The notes beneath the pieces were generated by a model, which worked only from the letters and a program-made list of their open reading frames with translations, was not told where the DNA came from and made no database searches. From Rhopalosiphum padi (Eukaryota > Arthropoda > Insecta > Hemiptera > Aphididae): DNA of 64,000 nucleotides. This document shows positions 1-10,111 of this stretch, one piece after another. The translations under genes and the position numbers were made by a program. How positions within the stretch are numbered: position 1 is the first letter of the stretch; every line of letters begins with the position of its first letter. The stretch is taken from assembly GCF_020882245.1 (NCBI RefSeq), contig NC_083597.1, positions 33,644,652-33,708,651 on the forward strand. The letters run 5' to 3'.

Positions 1-290
1 AATATGGTCACACACGCCATTAAGAAACAGGATTCTTCAAGATGGCAAAGTATTGAAAAAGTTTCTCTTTTGCAGTTTTGCGAAACAACGATAAAAGTAT
101 TAACACCATCTGCACTTTGCCGGATTACTGTTATGCGCAAGAAATCCCCTTTGCTATGGCTTTTTTCGTTCTTTTTATTTTTGACGTATTCACTTCTATA
201 TACTCTGAAAACACATTATCGTCTTACGTTTTCAGTCCACAAGCAAATATATATGAGAATAGAAATTTGATTCCACAAACAAGACTATAG
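1..290 (+). other. Candidate partial coding exon at left edge (unrecognised)
   Basis: Two overlapping + frames are open here. One runs from an ATG at 4 (probably continuing left of the window) to a stop at 268-270. The other runs from about 78 to a stop at 288-290. A good acceptor-like site (pyrimidine-rich tract, then GCAG) ends at 75 and would feed the second frame. That frame gives about 70 residues with one hydrophobic stretch around FAMAFFVLFIFDVF, a possible membrane helix, followed by a polar tail. Composition is more balanced than the AT-rich flank. No domain is recognised. Open frames of this length are expected by chance in this window, so this is only a candidate terminal exon of a gene beginning upstream. 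Confidence 0.2.
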
Positions 291-403
291 TGACTGCAAT
301 GCGAAGACGTGATGAAATACCAATACCTACACTCGGATCCGATCCAATTTTCTTGAAGACATTTTTTCCCGGTTCACATATGAAACATTTTCTTGTATTG
401 CAG

Positions 404-513
404 ACAATCCAATGATCCGTCGAAAAACGTCACACTCCTACATCAAACCAAATTTCACACGCTATTGTTTTACATTTTGCTCAAATGATATAGTTTTCTT
501 GTATACAGTATGA
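404..513 (+). other. Weak candidate exon after a strong acceptor-like site
   Basis: A pyrimidine-rich tract (TTTTCTTGTATTGCAG) ends at 403 and matches a 3' splice site well. Downstream, one frame stays open for 35 codons to a TGA at 511-513 and a second for 27 codons. Neither resembles a known protein. It may belong with the candidate at 1-290 or be fortuitous. Confidence 0.12.
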
Positions 514-545
514 TTCGTTGAGCATGCTTACGTCTTACCTATCTC

Positions 546-2009
546 TAATAATTAATATATATTTTTTTTGAACCAAGAATTTATTTAATTTCTGATTTTA
601 GGAATTATTATAAGGTTAAGTACTTAAAGAAAATATGATGAGTGTCTTCTGCTAATACAAACTTGTTTTTTTTTCAAATAAGCATCATCACTTTCTTCCT
701 TTAAAGTGTCGACATAAATGGTTTTTTTGAAAATATTAATGTATCTAAATCAAAATTTCAACGAATATTTTAATGAGTTCTATGAAGTCATAAATAACAG
801 TCTTTGAAAATGGTTTCATAAAACTATAAAATATATGTTAGACTTGTTTGATCTAAAATGTATAATACTTAGACCATTTTACAAATTATAATAATATCTT
901 GAGTGTTGAATGTTGATAGATAAATATGAATAAACATTGTATAATTATAGCTCTATGTCTCCAAAACTTATAGCTATTATCGTCCCTATTGTACTTAGTA
1001 TACAAAATTAAATATGTCAAAAACTATTTGTTAAAATCTATTAAGATACGCAAAGTTTAAAAAATGTCATTTGCTTAATAAGTCAAAAGAAAATTGAAAA
1101 AGAGTGAATCTCATTAAAAAAAAAAAAAAATTGGTATCATTACAGCACGCTATTTAAAAGTTATAATAAAGCTAAGTACATGAAAAAAATGGTCCTTAAA
1201 ATTTAAAAATTCAAAAATCTGATTTTGAAAACATTTATCAGTAAAAAAAAAAAAATGGAGGTGAAAATTCTTGATGAATCATTTTATACACAATGTATAA
1301 TATTTCACGAATAAATAGACGAAACACGAGTATTATTCAATATGTACCTACATAATTTATATAATATGGTAGCTATAGGAGTATAAAGGTACAAAATACT
1401 TACCCAATATCTAAATATAATATATATCAATGTTATTGGATCGGAAAATATAACGCCCGTGGTAGAAATGTATGACTAGTATTGTTTAAAAATAAATTTA
1501 TAAAAAGCTCAAATATTATACCGACAATATAATATTCTTATAAAAATGACACGTTTGGCTTTGTTCGTTATGTTGTTTTAGAATACATGAACATCATCGC
1601 GGGTATAGTATGTAAGATGTATACAAATTATTGAACTTATCTGTTACATAAAAACTGATTTAAAAAAAAAAAAAAGTTATATTTTATCAAATCTCTATGT
1701 ATATAATATAAATGTGCATACAAGTTTAACTATATTAAAATTGTCTGCTTTAAACACACAAAGGTATATTTTATAAAATAATATTTATACAAAAATGTAT
1801 TCGGTGTCTTATATTATAGGTAGGTAATTATTCTATTATTTTTTATCGTTTAAAATAATTATTTGGCTAGTTTTTACTTCTACACACCGTCGAGGTTAAC
1901 AAAAAAAATATCATATATACATTAATGCTCCTCACATAACACCTGCTCTATACATGTCATCTAACCATAATATTAATTATCCGTAATGATTTATTACATT
2001 AAAGTCGCA
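546..2009. other. AT-rich gene-free stretch
   Basis: Very A+T-rich, stop-dense on both strands, with several poly-A runs (about 1115-1129, 1242-1255 and 1661-1676). No gene, RNA or mobile element could be recognised. Confidence 0.6.
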
Positions 2010-2400
2010 GTTGACTGACCCGGCACACTCTCGTGCCCACTATAACGTGTAAATTGCATTTTGTTGTTGTTTTAATCGATTTGTGATTTTTTTTTTCAGC
2101 AGTGTTCGTCCTGCAGCTGCACTGTGCTTGCGTCTTTGTACTTTAAACTATATACTACGTCGATAATATAGGAAATTACTTCGGTAGGTCAACTTCGTAG
2201 ATGTGAATTCTGTCATGGGAGTACAACAGTCAGATGACTGATCGGCTATTCGGCCCTATAGTCTGGTAAATAAAAGTGTAGGGGAGCGTGATTTAAAGCT
2301 CAGCATTTCCACCCTTCCTTACTCACTTGCAACGGATAAGTCACGCTGCCGCACGATGATTGATACGGAACCGTTTTTGGCGAGACAGTTGTTTAATATT
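2010..2400. other. Balanced-composition island, possible regulatory DNA or small exon
   Basis: GC rises and the sequence becomes non-repetitive. A textbook-looking acceptor (a run of T, then CAG) ends at 2099. The downstream sequence is GC-richer and stays open for 14-24 codons, depending on frame, before a stop (first frame stop at 2144-2146). No convincing donor follows. It could be a small exon, a decoy acceptor in a long intron, or a conserved non-coding element. Confidence 0.25.
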
Positions 2401-4055
2401 TTTTTCTTGCTCCCTCGGCAATCTCTTATTTTGATTATCTGATATTTTACAGATCCAAAGCAATAGAGTTATCGAAAATATGATTACATTCATTCGTACA
2501 AAGGTAGAATCAAGCGGGTGTAAAATGTGCGGCTCAGTGAATCTTACAGTGTAACAATAATTCGTAACACGCGGTCACTAATATTAATATTATGTGGGAA
2601 TTATAGCACATAACGTATTGCTATAATATTGGTAATATCGTATATGAGCATAGTAAACATATTATTATATTAACGTTTATGCGAACAAATACAGATGAAT
2701 CAATATTGTAAGTAAAGTTATGCGTATATACGAACTATTTTACTAGTTCTCATATCTTTCTCTTTTTATTTATCAAGAACACTTATATTATATAATATTA
2801 GCTTATAGTGGTATTCTAATATTTGATATTAAAATACAAATAAACTTATCAGCAATAGCTTATTTAAAATACATACAAAATTCTCAACATATTGAATTTA
2901 TATATATATTATACGATTATAATGAATAATATAATTTATAATATTATTAAAAATTATTTTAAGCAATAGTTTTGTTAATTGTATGTATTTACTTCGAATG
3001 CAAATTAAAATAGATTTGTATACTCATTAACCGAGACTAAATTATATTATCCATGTCTTATTTACTAAATTATGACCAATACTATAAGTTCAACATTTAT
3101 ATTTATTTTTAGTTCTACCGAATTTTTATTTCGGCACTAATTTACTTTTGAATTATGTATTTTTGTAATATATTAAATATAATGCAATTTTTTTTATTAT
3201 GTTTATAGTAATATATTAATACACTTTCAAGTCCATTGAAACGATGATAACGGATCATATTTCTTTTTTAAGAAATATCAGACAATCTAGAAAAATCCAA
3301 ATATTCATAAAAGCTTTTCACTTGATACGAGATCGTAGTTTTATGTTTATGTTTTATACGGTCGTAAAACAAAATATATTATAATAGTTAATAATCTCTA
3401 CTCTTCATTCTATTTAAAAAAAAAAATCTACATACTTTTATAGTTTATAACTTACAAGCCATTATAAATATAAACATATAGCGTTAACATGTTCAAATAC
3501 AACTCAATTCTATTTACTTTCACCTCACAGTATTGTTTACACAATTCATGTAAAAATGAATAGATATAGCTACGTGGTAATAATTATAATAATAATTTTC
3601 AGGTAATACTACTTTTTAATTGGAGATTTTTTTTTTCAATTAATCTTACTTATATTAATTTATTATATATTAAAATTCAAAGTAATACAACTTATACGTT
3701 TGGTAAAAAATAATAACTTACGATTTAATTTTAAGACGTGTATATAATATATATATATACTCATTTAAGACCAAATATTTTCAAAGATAATAAATAATAT
3801 AATGAATTATGCTTACACTATAAATTTTCTAAAAGAGCACATTAATTTTTTTTATGTAGACATTTTAATTGCCATGGGCTTTATATTTTAAGGACACTTC
3901 CCCACATCCTTTCTTAAATTTTAATGATTTCCTTTATACTTTTATTCAAATTAAATTTTTTTTTTCAAAAGTTTTTAATATTTTGTGTAAATTTAATACT
4001 ATTGTTTTGTTTTGAATTTTTATTTTCTACATCAAGAATCAAAAATTAATATTAT
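2401..4055. other. AT-rich gene-free stretch
   Basis: Low-complexity A+T-rich DNA with many ATAATATTAT-type motifs and short TA runs (about 2900-2912, 3742-3762). No supportable gene or element was found. Confidence 0.55.
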
Positions 4056-4231
4056 CAGGGACCACTTTTGTATTCAGGCCATTTTTAGAGGCCATAAAAA
4101 TGCGATACAATAAAGTAAATACAAAATTAAAAAAAAAAAATTAACCATAAATAAAAATAACAATTTCAAAAATAAATTCCTGATTTTCAGGCCAGATAAA
4201 AAATAGTCCACAGGCCGCATGGTGACCTCTG
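4056..4231. mobile_element. Probable decayed hAT-like non-autonomous element
   Basis: The left end reads CAGGGACCAC and is followed by AGGCCATTTTTAGAGGCC. The right end, reverse-complemented, reads CAGAGGTCACCATGCGGCC. Ends of the CAG(G/A)GGTCACC type followed by a GGCCA-rich block are typical of insect hAT relics. The two ends match only imperfectly, and the flanking 8-mers (4048-4055 and 4232-4239) do not form a target-site duplication. The copy is therefore old, or the borders are slightly off. The interior is AT-rich with no transposase frame. Confidence 0.45.
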
Positions 4232-4870
4232 TCTATATAATGTACACAGATAAACGGCATTATAATAATTATTGTTACATTCTAATAACGTAATAATGCG
4301 ATTGTAAAATTATCCATTCCGTTTCTCGTCAAGAATTCCACGTTTTAATATTATAATATATTCATCATAACAATCGAAGTGAATAACACCGGAGAGAATT
4401 TTAGGAGTGTACTTGAAGTATAATGTTTTCATAAGAAAATAAAAAGATCCGTTTCGAGAATCGAATATTGCGAGTACGTAGGTATGAGTAATAAATATTT
4501 TATCACTATACGCTTTTTCGGAAAGCTACGATGAAAAAATAATTCGGTGAAAACGTGGCACAATGCATCTTATATACGTGACGTGTGGGTGCGTGAAAAT
4601 CGGGTTCCTGTATAGCTATACATGTCACGAGATCATAATATTATTGCTTTTTTACAATGCAAACGCCTAAAATATTTATCTAAAAAGATTTCTTTTATTT
4701 CTTTGTACGGCGCGCGGGCCCGCAAGACCGCAGAGCGCGGGACCACATACAAAAATACGTAGTAGTAACTACATCGCGCAGAGTAGCGGCTCCTCCCATC
4801 AACCCCCTTCCCCCCCCAAAAAAAAAAAAAAAAACGCCGTATGCGATCGTTCGCTCATCGTCGTGTATGA

Positions 4871-4897
4871 TATTATTATTATTATTATTATTATTAT
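4871..4897. repeat. (ATT)n microsatellite, 27 bp
   Basis: Nine uninterrupted TAT/ATT units, the first of two ATT arrays within 130 bp of each other. Confidence 0.95.
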
Positions 4898-4958
4898 GTA
4901 TACGCAGTTCTAGACGACCGTGACCACACAGTCGATTGCGCCGAATGACAAAAGTTTC

Positions 4959-4959
<1 letters not shown>

Positions 4960-4992
<33 letters not shown>

Positions 4993-4998
4993 CATTAT
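4960..4998. repeat. (ATT)n microsatellite
   Basis: About 33 bp of perfect ATT repeat, followed by an interrupted ATCATTAT tail. Confidence 0.95.
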
Positions 4999-5140
4999 CG
5001 GCATTGTCGGGCGAGGGGACGCCAAATGTGTAATAACAATGAGTGGATACAGTGAGCTGCGGTAGTGATGATTCGGCCGGCGGAGGAGGGTCGCGTCTCG
5101 TCAGGATACACCCGCGACGCGACGTTTTCTGTGTTGGTCA

Positions 5141-5142
<2 letters not shown>

Positions 5143-5174
<32 letters not shown>
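5143..5174. repeat. (AC)16 microsatellite
   Basis: Sixteen uninterrupted AC units. Two short + frames run through it as Thr-His repeats, which is an artefact of the repeat. Confidence 0.97.
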
Positions 5175-5178
<4 letters not shown>

Positions 5179-5440
5179 GGTGTACGCGTAGAATCCGACC
5201 CGTGTGTGTATACAGCCGTATTCCGTTTTCACCCTGTAGATGAACACATCCCGTTCGACGGATTAAATTGAACGGTTATTGTTGTATTTGTTATTCATCG
5301 TAACGTTCAGATTTTAATTTCGCGATTGTCGAGTAGAACGCGTTTCAAAATCATTTCGATAATCGATCGTTCTCGTAGTAAATCGCGTTAACCGACACTG
5401 ATGGTTCATGGCCATGGTGATTGTATTTCGTTCGGCCCAA

Positions 5441-6520
5441 AACTTATGACAAGAGTTATTTTTATTTTTTTGCGATTATAATTTAAAAAATAAGTACTAC
5501 AATTAATCGAAAAAATATTATTGTTATTATTATTTATTTTTTGCTACTAATGAAGTTCATGAGTTTTAAATTTATTACTCACGCATTCGTTTGAATAAGC
5601 CATTTAAAATGAGAATTTATAAATAAAAAAAAACCTTAATACTGCGATAAAATATGGTACTGCGCACTTGCACAGGTACTCTGTCAAAAAAAAAAAAAAA
5701 TTAATAAAAATCAATGAAAAATATAAATGATTTAAAAATGTTTATTGCAAACAATATATATAGATAATCATATAAAATAAATGCAATAACTGTGTGCATT
5801 TAAAATAATCCACAGTAAATATCTCACTAATATAATCGATGCTATGACTCATCTACACGCGATTACGTGAAACACATTTTATTTTTTTTAAATCCAGTCA
5901 TCTTTACATTATTATATAATATAATATATTATTGTCACTCTAAAATCGAACAAGTAAAGTATATGATTTGATTTTCAAGCAGTAATAGAAAAGTGATGAT
6001 AAAATTACAGTGCGTTAAATTATACATATAATATAATGAATAAATATATTTCATTAATTTTATTATTGATAAAAAATAGTAATTTTATTACAAAACCAAA
6101 TTAATATTTATCTGATATTATATAATTTATTATATTATTTTACTGCCAATGAAAAATATTATTATAGTACTCGCCATTACGAAACGATATAAAATATATG
6201 AAAAAAAGTTAAGCTTGTACATTCGCATGGACACAACTGTTTCATTGATTTAATCACCGCTGTTTCTGTTCTTCTTTTTTTTTTTAAATTATCAAGCCCA
6301 TAAAATAGATTAGCATTCGCGTCTGAATGCACAGGTCTGTTTAATAAGACGAAAATCGAAAAAAGTCATTATAAAAGCAATATATTATTATTTTGGGAAA
6401 TTTATAGTTGGATTTCCCGTGCGCTAAAATAACGGTTCTCGGGGGTAATGGAATTAAATTACATAGTTTTCACACCGTTTGGTATGTAATATGATAAAAT
6501 AAAAATGCAAGAATGTGCTT
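5441..6520. other. AT-rich gene-free stretch
   Basis: A+T-rich, stop-dense, with a poly-A run near 5686-5700. Nothing recognisable apart from short AT palindromes. Confidence 0.55.
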
Positions 6521-6644
6521 ATAATATTCTCCGAACGCGCCGCGCTATCCGTTTGTTCTGGCCGCGAATCGCGATTACCTACACGACATCGGTAAGTAAT
6601 ATCGGACGCGTCTGCCGTTCGCCGACACTTTTACGTGTCAACTA

Positions 6645-6696
6645 CAACACACACGTACACACACACACACACACACACACACGCGCACGCACGTAT
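6645..6696. repeat. (AC)n microsatellite, imperfect
   Basis: Interrupted ACACAC tract with a perfect 26-bp core at 6657-6682. Confidence 0.93.
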
Positions 6697-7054
6697 ACAC
6701 ATAGAGCACGCGTGAACGCAAAACAGAGAAAATAAAAACGAAAGTACGATGCAATTTTTTAGCCATTCATTTTTCCGTTCACGTATTTCTCGTGGAGGTT
6801 GCCCGCTAAGGGCCGTTGCGCGTGGACACACACCTCGTGTATATTAATATTCCGTGTAAGCGTTTGCCGATCGCCTCCGGGCGATAAGTTCGGTATCGCA
6901 CCTTTCCGCCGTCTCGTCCTCACATTTCCACCCGGTTTCCAACCTCCCCACCCCCGCCACCAATCATGGCCGTATATTCTACGACCAAATGGTGCGAATA
7001 TCTTCTTTTCTTTCCCCCAGTCTAGACCGCTGCAGCCGAGTGCCGACCAAATAC

Positions 7055-7128
7055 TATATATATATATATAATAATAATAATATATAATATTGTGCAGTGT
7101 ACGATATATATATATATATATATATATA
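7055..7128. repeat. Compound TA/ATA microsatellites
   Basis: A (TA)n tract at 7055-7070 runs into ATA repeats. A second perfect (AT)n tract lies at 7104-7128. Confidence 0.93.
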
Positions 7129-7380
7129 AGTACTCGCCATACACAGCAGCAAAAACACATTCCAGGGTATGCTATTTTTTTCTAAGCTAACGACCCGAGA
7201 AAATTTTCGCCTTTGCCTGTATATCGAATAATTTATTATTTCATTCCCCTTTGCAGGCGCGTGAATCGAATGGTCCACGGCGGGGACCTACGGCGGAAAA
7301 CGGTGATGGGGTGGGCTAGGTATGATAGTGGGTGCGGCTGTAGTTACGGAGTTTTCTCGGATAAGAAGTAGTATAGTATT

Positions 7381-7382
7381 GT

Positions 7383-7423
<41 letters not shown>

Positions 7424-7426
7424 TGC
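7381..7426. repeat. (GT)n microsatellite
   Basis: GT repeat with two single-base interruptions. Confidence 0.95.
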
Positions 7427-7512
7427 GAGTAAAAGAAGATATGGTTTTTCGGACTGGCGGCTGTCAACGGCAGAATGGTGACGATGACAAATGCATTTCT
7501 ACCGGGTCGACA

Positions 7513-7531
7513 GCGGCGGCGGCGGCGGCGG
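7513..7531. repeat. (CGG)n trinucleotide repeat
   Basis: About six GCG/CGG units in an otherwise unique CpG-rich context. Read as alanines in one frame, but no gene is supported. Confidence 0.9.
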
Positions 7532-7689
7532 AAAGGGTGGCTCTTCTATTTAATAAAATATCAGCGGGTTCCGTGGGTGACTCGCATGTGTGCGTGTATA
7601 CATATTACATACGTATAAAAATATATTATATATATGAGTGTGTGTGTACACGCGCGTACTCTTTAGGCGATAAGGATCCTATAGATATA

Positions 7690-7718
7690 TGTGTGTGTAT
7701 GTGTGTGTGTGTGTGTGT
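7690..7718. repeat. (TG)n microsatellite
   Basis: TG repeat with one interruption. A short TGTGTGTG block also occurs near 7638. Confidence 0.9.
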
Positions 7719-8200
7719 TTGTCGTCCGCCAAAAACAGTTAATGGAAATGGTGCGCGTATTATTTTTCTTCGCAGAGCCGGAACAATACGTCCGCAGATT
7801 AAAATCCGATGACGTTCGCCGCCGGAAAAACGATCGTATTAAACGGTATTGAATAATATAATATGAGAAGTATAATATTATACGTCAATGCGTCGGATAA
7901 CGAGAAAACTGCAAAGTCGTTTCCTAGTTTTCCGCGGGACGAGAAATTAAAATTGGTTTTGAGATCGTGACGTATATAATATATGACGGTATTGCAGTAT
8001 TATACTATTTCGCACCGCGTGAAGTCGAGTATAATACCGACGCCAGCGGAGGCTGAGATGTGGTGGATCCACACTGTATATTACAATAATGTATACTTAT
8101 GTAGAGTAATAAAATACGAGTGTTTATGCGCAACGTCGTCCGTCCGTCATGACTTCTGTATTCCGGAATCGTGTTTACGACCCACACGATAACTTAATAA

Positions 8201-9269
8201 ACTGTTCACAAAACTATATATAAAAAAAAAAATTAAATAAATAAACGGAATAAGTATGTTATGAATAATAATAATAATAATAAAAATACGCATCACATAC
8301 CGAGCCGCGTTTAATGTACTTATTACAAAAAAAAAAAAAAAACTAGTTAAACATATCTTTTGGCCGTGATTTTTATTTCTCGAGTATGTACCTGCTATAG
8401 GTAATAAACTACAATAATCGGACACTAAAATATTACATAATTTATTAACGAAGACGTTCTGTGTTACATAGGTAGAGGATAAGTAACATGTTAACGTCCG
8501 TTCGTATGCTATAGTGACTATACAATATCAAAAGCCAATTACAGAAAATTGCTTAAGTACCAATATTTTTATTCATCGAGTGAAATTCGTATGACAAACA
8601 GTCGTACATAGGTATAATCGGTTATATATACATTTGTTGCTTATTGCAATTTATCTTATTTAATAATAATAACTTCATGTCTTCATATGTGAATTTTTTG
8701 CAATATCAAATTTTTCTTGACAGTTATTTAGAGTACCTATAGGTACTAGAAGTGAATTCATTAATAAGCATGTAAGATAATATGTTTTCTTTACAGCAGC
8801 TAAGGTTTAGTTATCTAAAACTGTCAAGAAAATACCATAAATGTATTCAAAATATCATTGGAACATATCAAATGAAATATTATTTTTCAATATTCCGGTG
8901 AAAACGGAAACTCTTACCATAATATTATTCTAAAATTTAGAATAAACCAATATAAATTATTACGTAATATTTACTCTTCCATTGGCAATATTTTAATTAA
9001 TTTTGACAAAATCATAATACTAAGTATTTGTTTTCTCCAAAATAATTTTACCATCGTTCTAAAGTATACGTATACGTGTACTGATTAAATAACATTGTTA
9101 TAGAAATTGTCATAATTTTTTTTTTCAAATTCAGTTTTTCTAAAACTTAATAATAGATTCGTATGGTGTTTTTGATGTTATATAATTTTTATTAAAAAAA
9201 AATTTGTGTGATATAATCCATGGCATTGGTATAAAATAAACATGAGGTACTAGTTAGTAGTTAACTACT
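8201..9269. other. AT-rich stretch with a compact inverted-repeat cluster
   Basis: Contains an (ATA)n tract near 8266-8285, a poly-A run near 8328-8342 and the inverted repeats annotated at 8712-8832. No gene is seen. Confidence 0.5.
8712..8832. repeat. Inverted repeat pair (14-bp perfect arms) enclosing a 16-bp palindrome
   Basis: TTTTCTTGACAGTT at 8712-8725 is the exact reverse complement of AACTGTCAAGAAAA at 8819-8832. The 93-bp interior carries the perfect palindrome AGTACCTATAGGTACT (8732-8747). It could be a very small terminal-inverted-repeat element or a long hairpin. No target-site duplication is obvious. Confidence 0.7.
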
Positions 9270-9600
9270 CAACGCCTAGTAATTGCTACCCTGTTGGCCG
9301 GTCTTCTGCTGTAAGCGTTTCTTGACACATCGGAAAAGACAGATTTTTGTCAGACTTTTATGACAACATCATCGTATAAACATTCAGTACTGAATCACAT
9401 ATTATGTCGTACGCCGTTCCGCAGTTTTCTTTTACATAGGTAATACAAAGCGATCAAGCAGGTACTAACGGCCGCGAAAAATAGGCTCATCGTTTCCGGT
9501 ATTTACCCACAGTAGAAACTGACGTAGCCTCAGAGTGCACTCGGCTATCAAAATTGTATCTTTTTATTAGCCCACGTGCATTTGCAGTGCGCTATACTGA
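9270..9600. other. Balanced-composition island, candidate cis-regulatory DNA
   Basis: Non-repetitive, stop-filled sequence of higher GC. It includes the perfect 14-bp palindrome ATTCAGTACTGAAT (9382-9395) and an E-box CACGTG near 9573. No coding frame of note. Character resembles conserved non-coding DNA, but this is inference. Confidence 0.3.
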
Positions 9601-9890
9601 GGTATTATAACTAATATATTAATATAATATATATCTGATATATTGTTCGAATACTGCGTCCATCGTTTTACATTATTATAAAATATACATTATACATATT
9701 ATATCATTTCCGTCGTCTCTGGGTTTTCAAAAGTATTTTTAAATATTTAATTTGTCTTATACGCCTTAATTAAACATTTTAAAGTCTTAGCAATTTTATA
9801 TATTTTATTGTTCTGTGAAAAATGTGAGTGATAAAATACAAGATTTAGGCACATATATAAATTCAAAATCCGACCGTTGATATGCTAAGC

Positions 9891-10111
9891 CAGTGTTTCC
9901 CAACTTATTTTACTCGTAGAACCTTTGCAGGAGCTTAGACGTTTTGTGGAACCCCCATATAATTGTTGGAGCTATTCTATTATGTTAGAATCATAATTCA
10001 AATCAAAAATATTATTAATTAATTTATATTTTCCCAAATTTCTCACGGAACCCTTGGCACCGGTTGACGGAACCCTTATATGTTCCGTGGAACACCAGTT
10101 GAGAAACACTG
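9891..10111. mobile_element. Non-autonomous hAT-type element (MITE), 221 bp
   Basis: The left end CAGTGTTTCCCAACT and the reverse complement of the right end, CAGTGTTTCTCAACT, match at 14 of 15 bases. The element is flanked by perfect 8-bp direct repeats TGCTAAGC at 9883-9890 and 10112-10119. The CAGTG start and an 8-bp target-site duplication are diagnostic of the hAT superfamily. Internal GGAACCC-type motifs occur near both ends (about 9948-9956 and 10048-10075). There is no transposase, so it must have been moved in trans. The single terminal mismatch and intact duplication suggest a fairly recent insertion. Confidence 0.9.

Larger units (their letters stand above)
4690..5440. other. CpG-rich island with microsatellites
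   Basis: A GC-rich block begins at about 4709 and includes the perfect 10-bp palindrome GCGGGCCCGC (4714-4723). It continues through a C-run/A-run junction (about 4804-4834), two ATT arrays and an AC array. CpG is frequent outside the repeats. The short + frames here are driven by the AC repeat and are not convincing. A promoter-proximal or other regulatory island is possible, but I see no clear TATA/initiator pair. Confidence 0.35.
6521..8200. other. Island rich in CA/TG, TA and CGG repeats
   Basis: Higher GC than the flanks, with interleaved microsatellites. The open frames here on both strands (up to 143 codons) depend on repeat-encoded Tyr-Ile, Cys-Val or Thr-His tracts and are not believable proteins. 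Non-repeat parts (about 6780-7020 and 7230-7330) are CpG-containing and could be regulatory. Confidence 0.35.

Noticed and set aside
4871..4998. Spaced repeats resembling a CRISPR array
   Set aside because: They are simple ATT microsatellites with a single unique spacer; the host is a eukaryote and no cas genes exist here.
6759..7812. Open frames of 133 and 143 codons on minus and plus strands
   Set aside because: They run through TA, GT and CGG microsatellites, giving Tyr-Ile, Cys-Val and Ala tracts, and the remaining parts show no domain. Treated as repeat artefacts.
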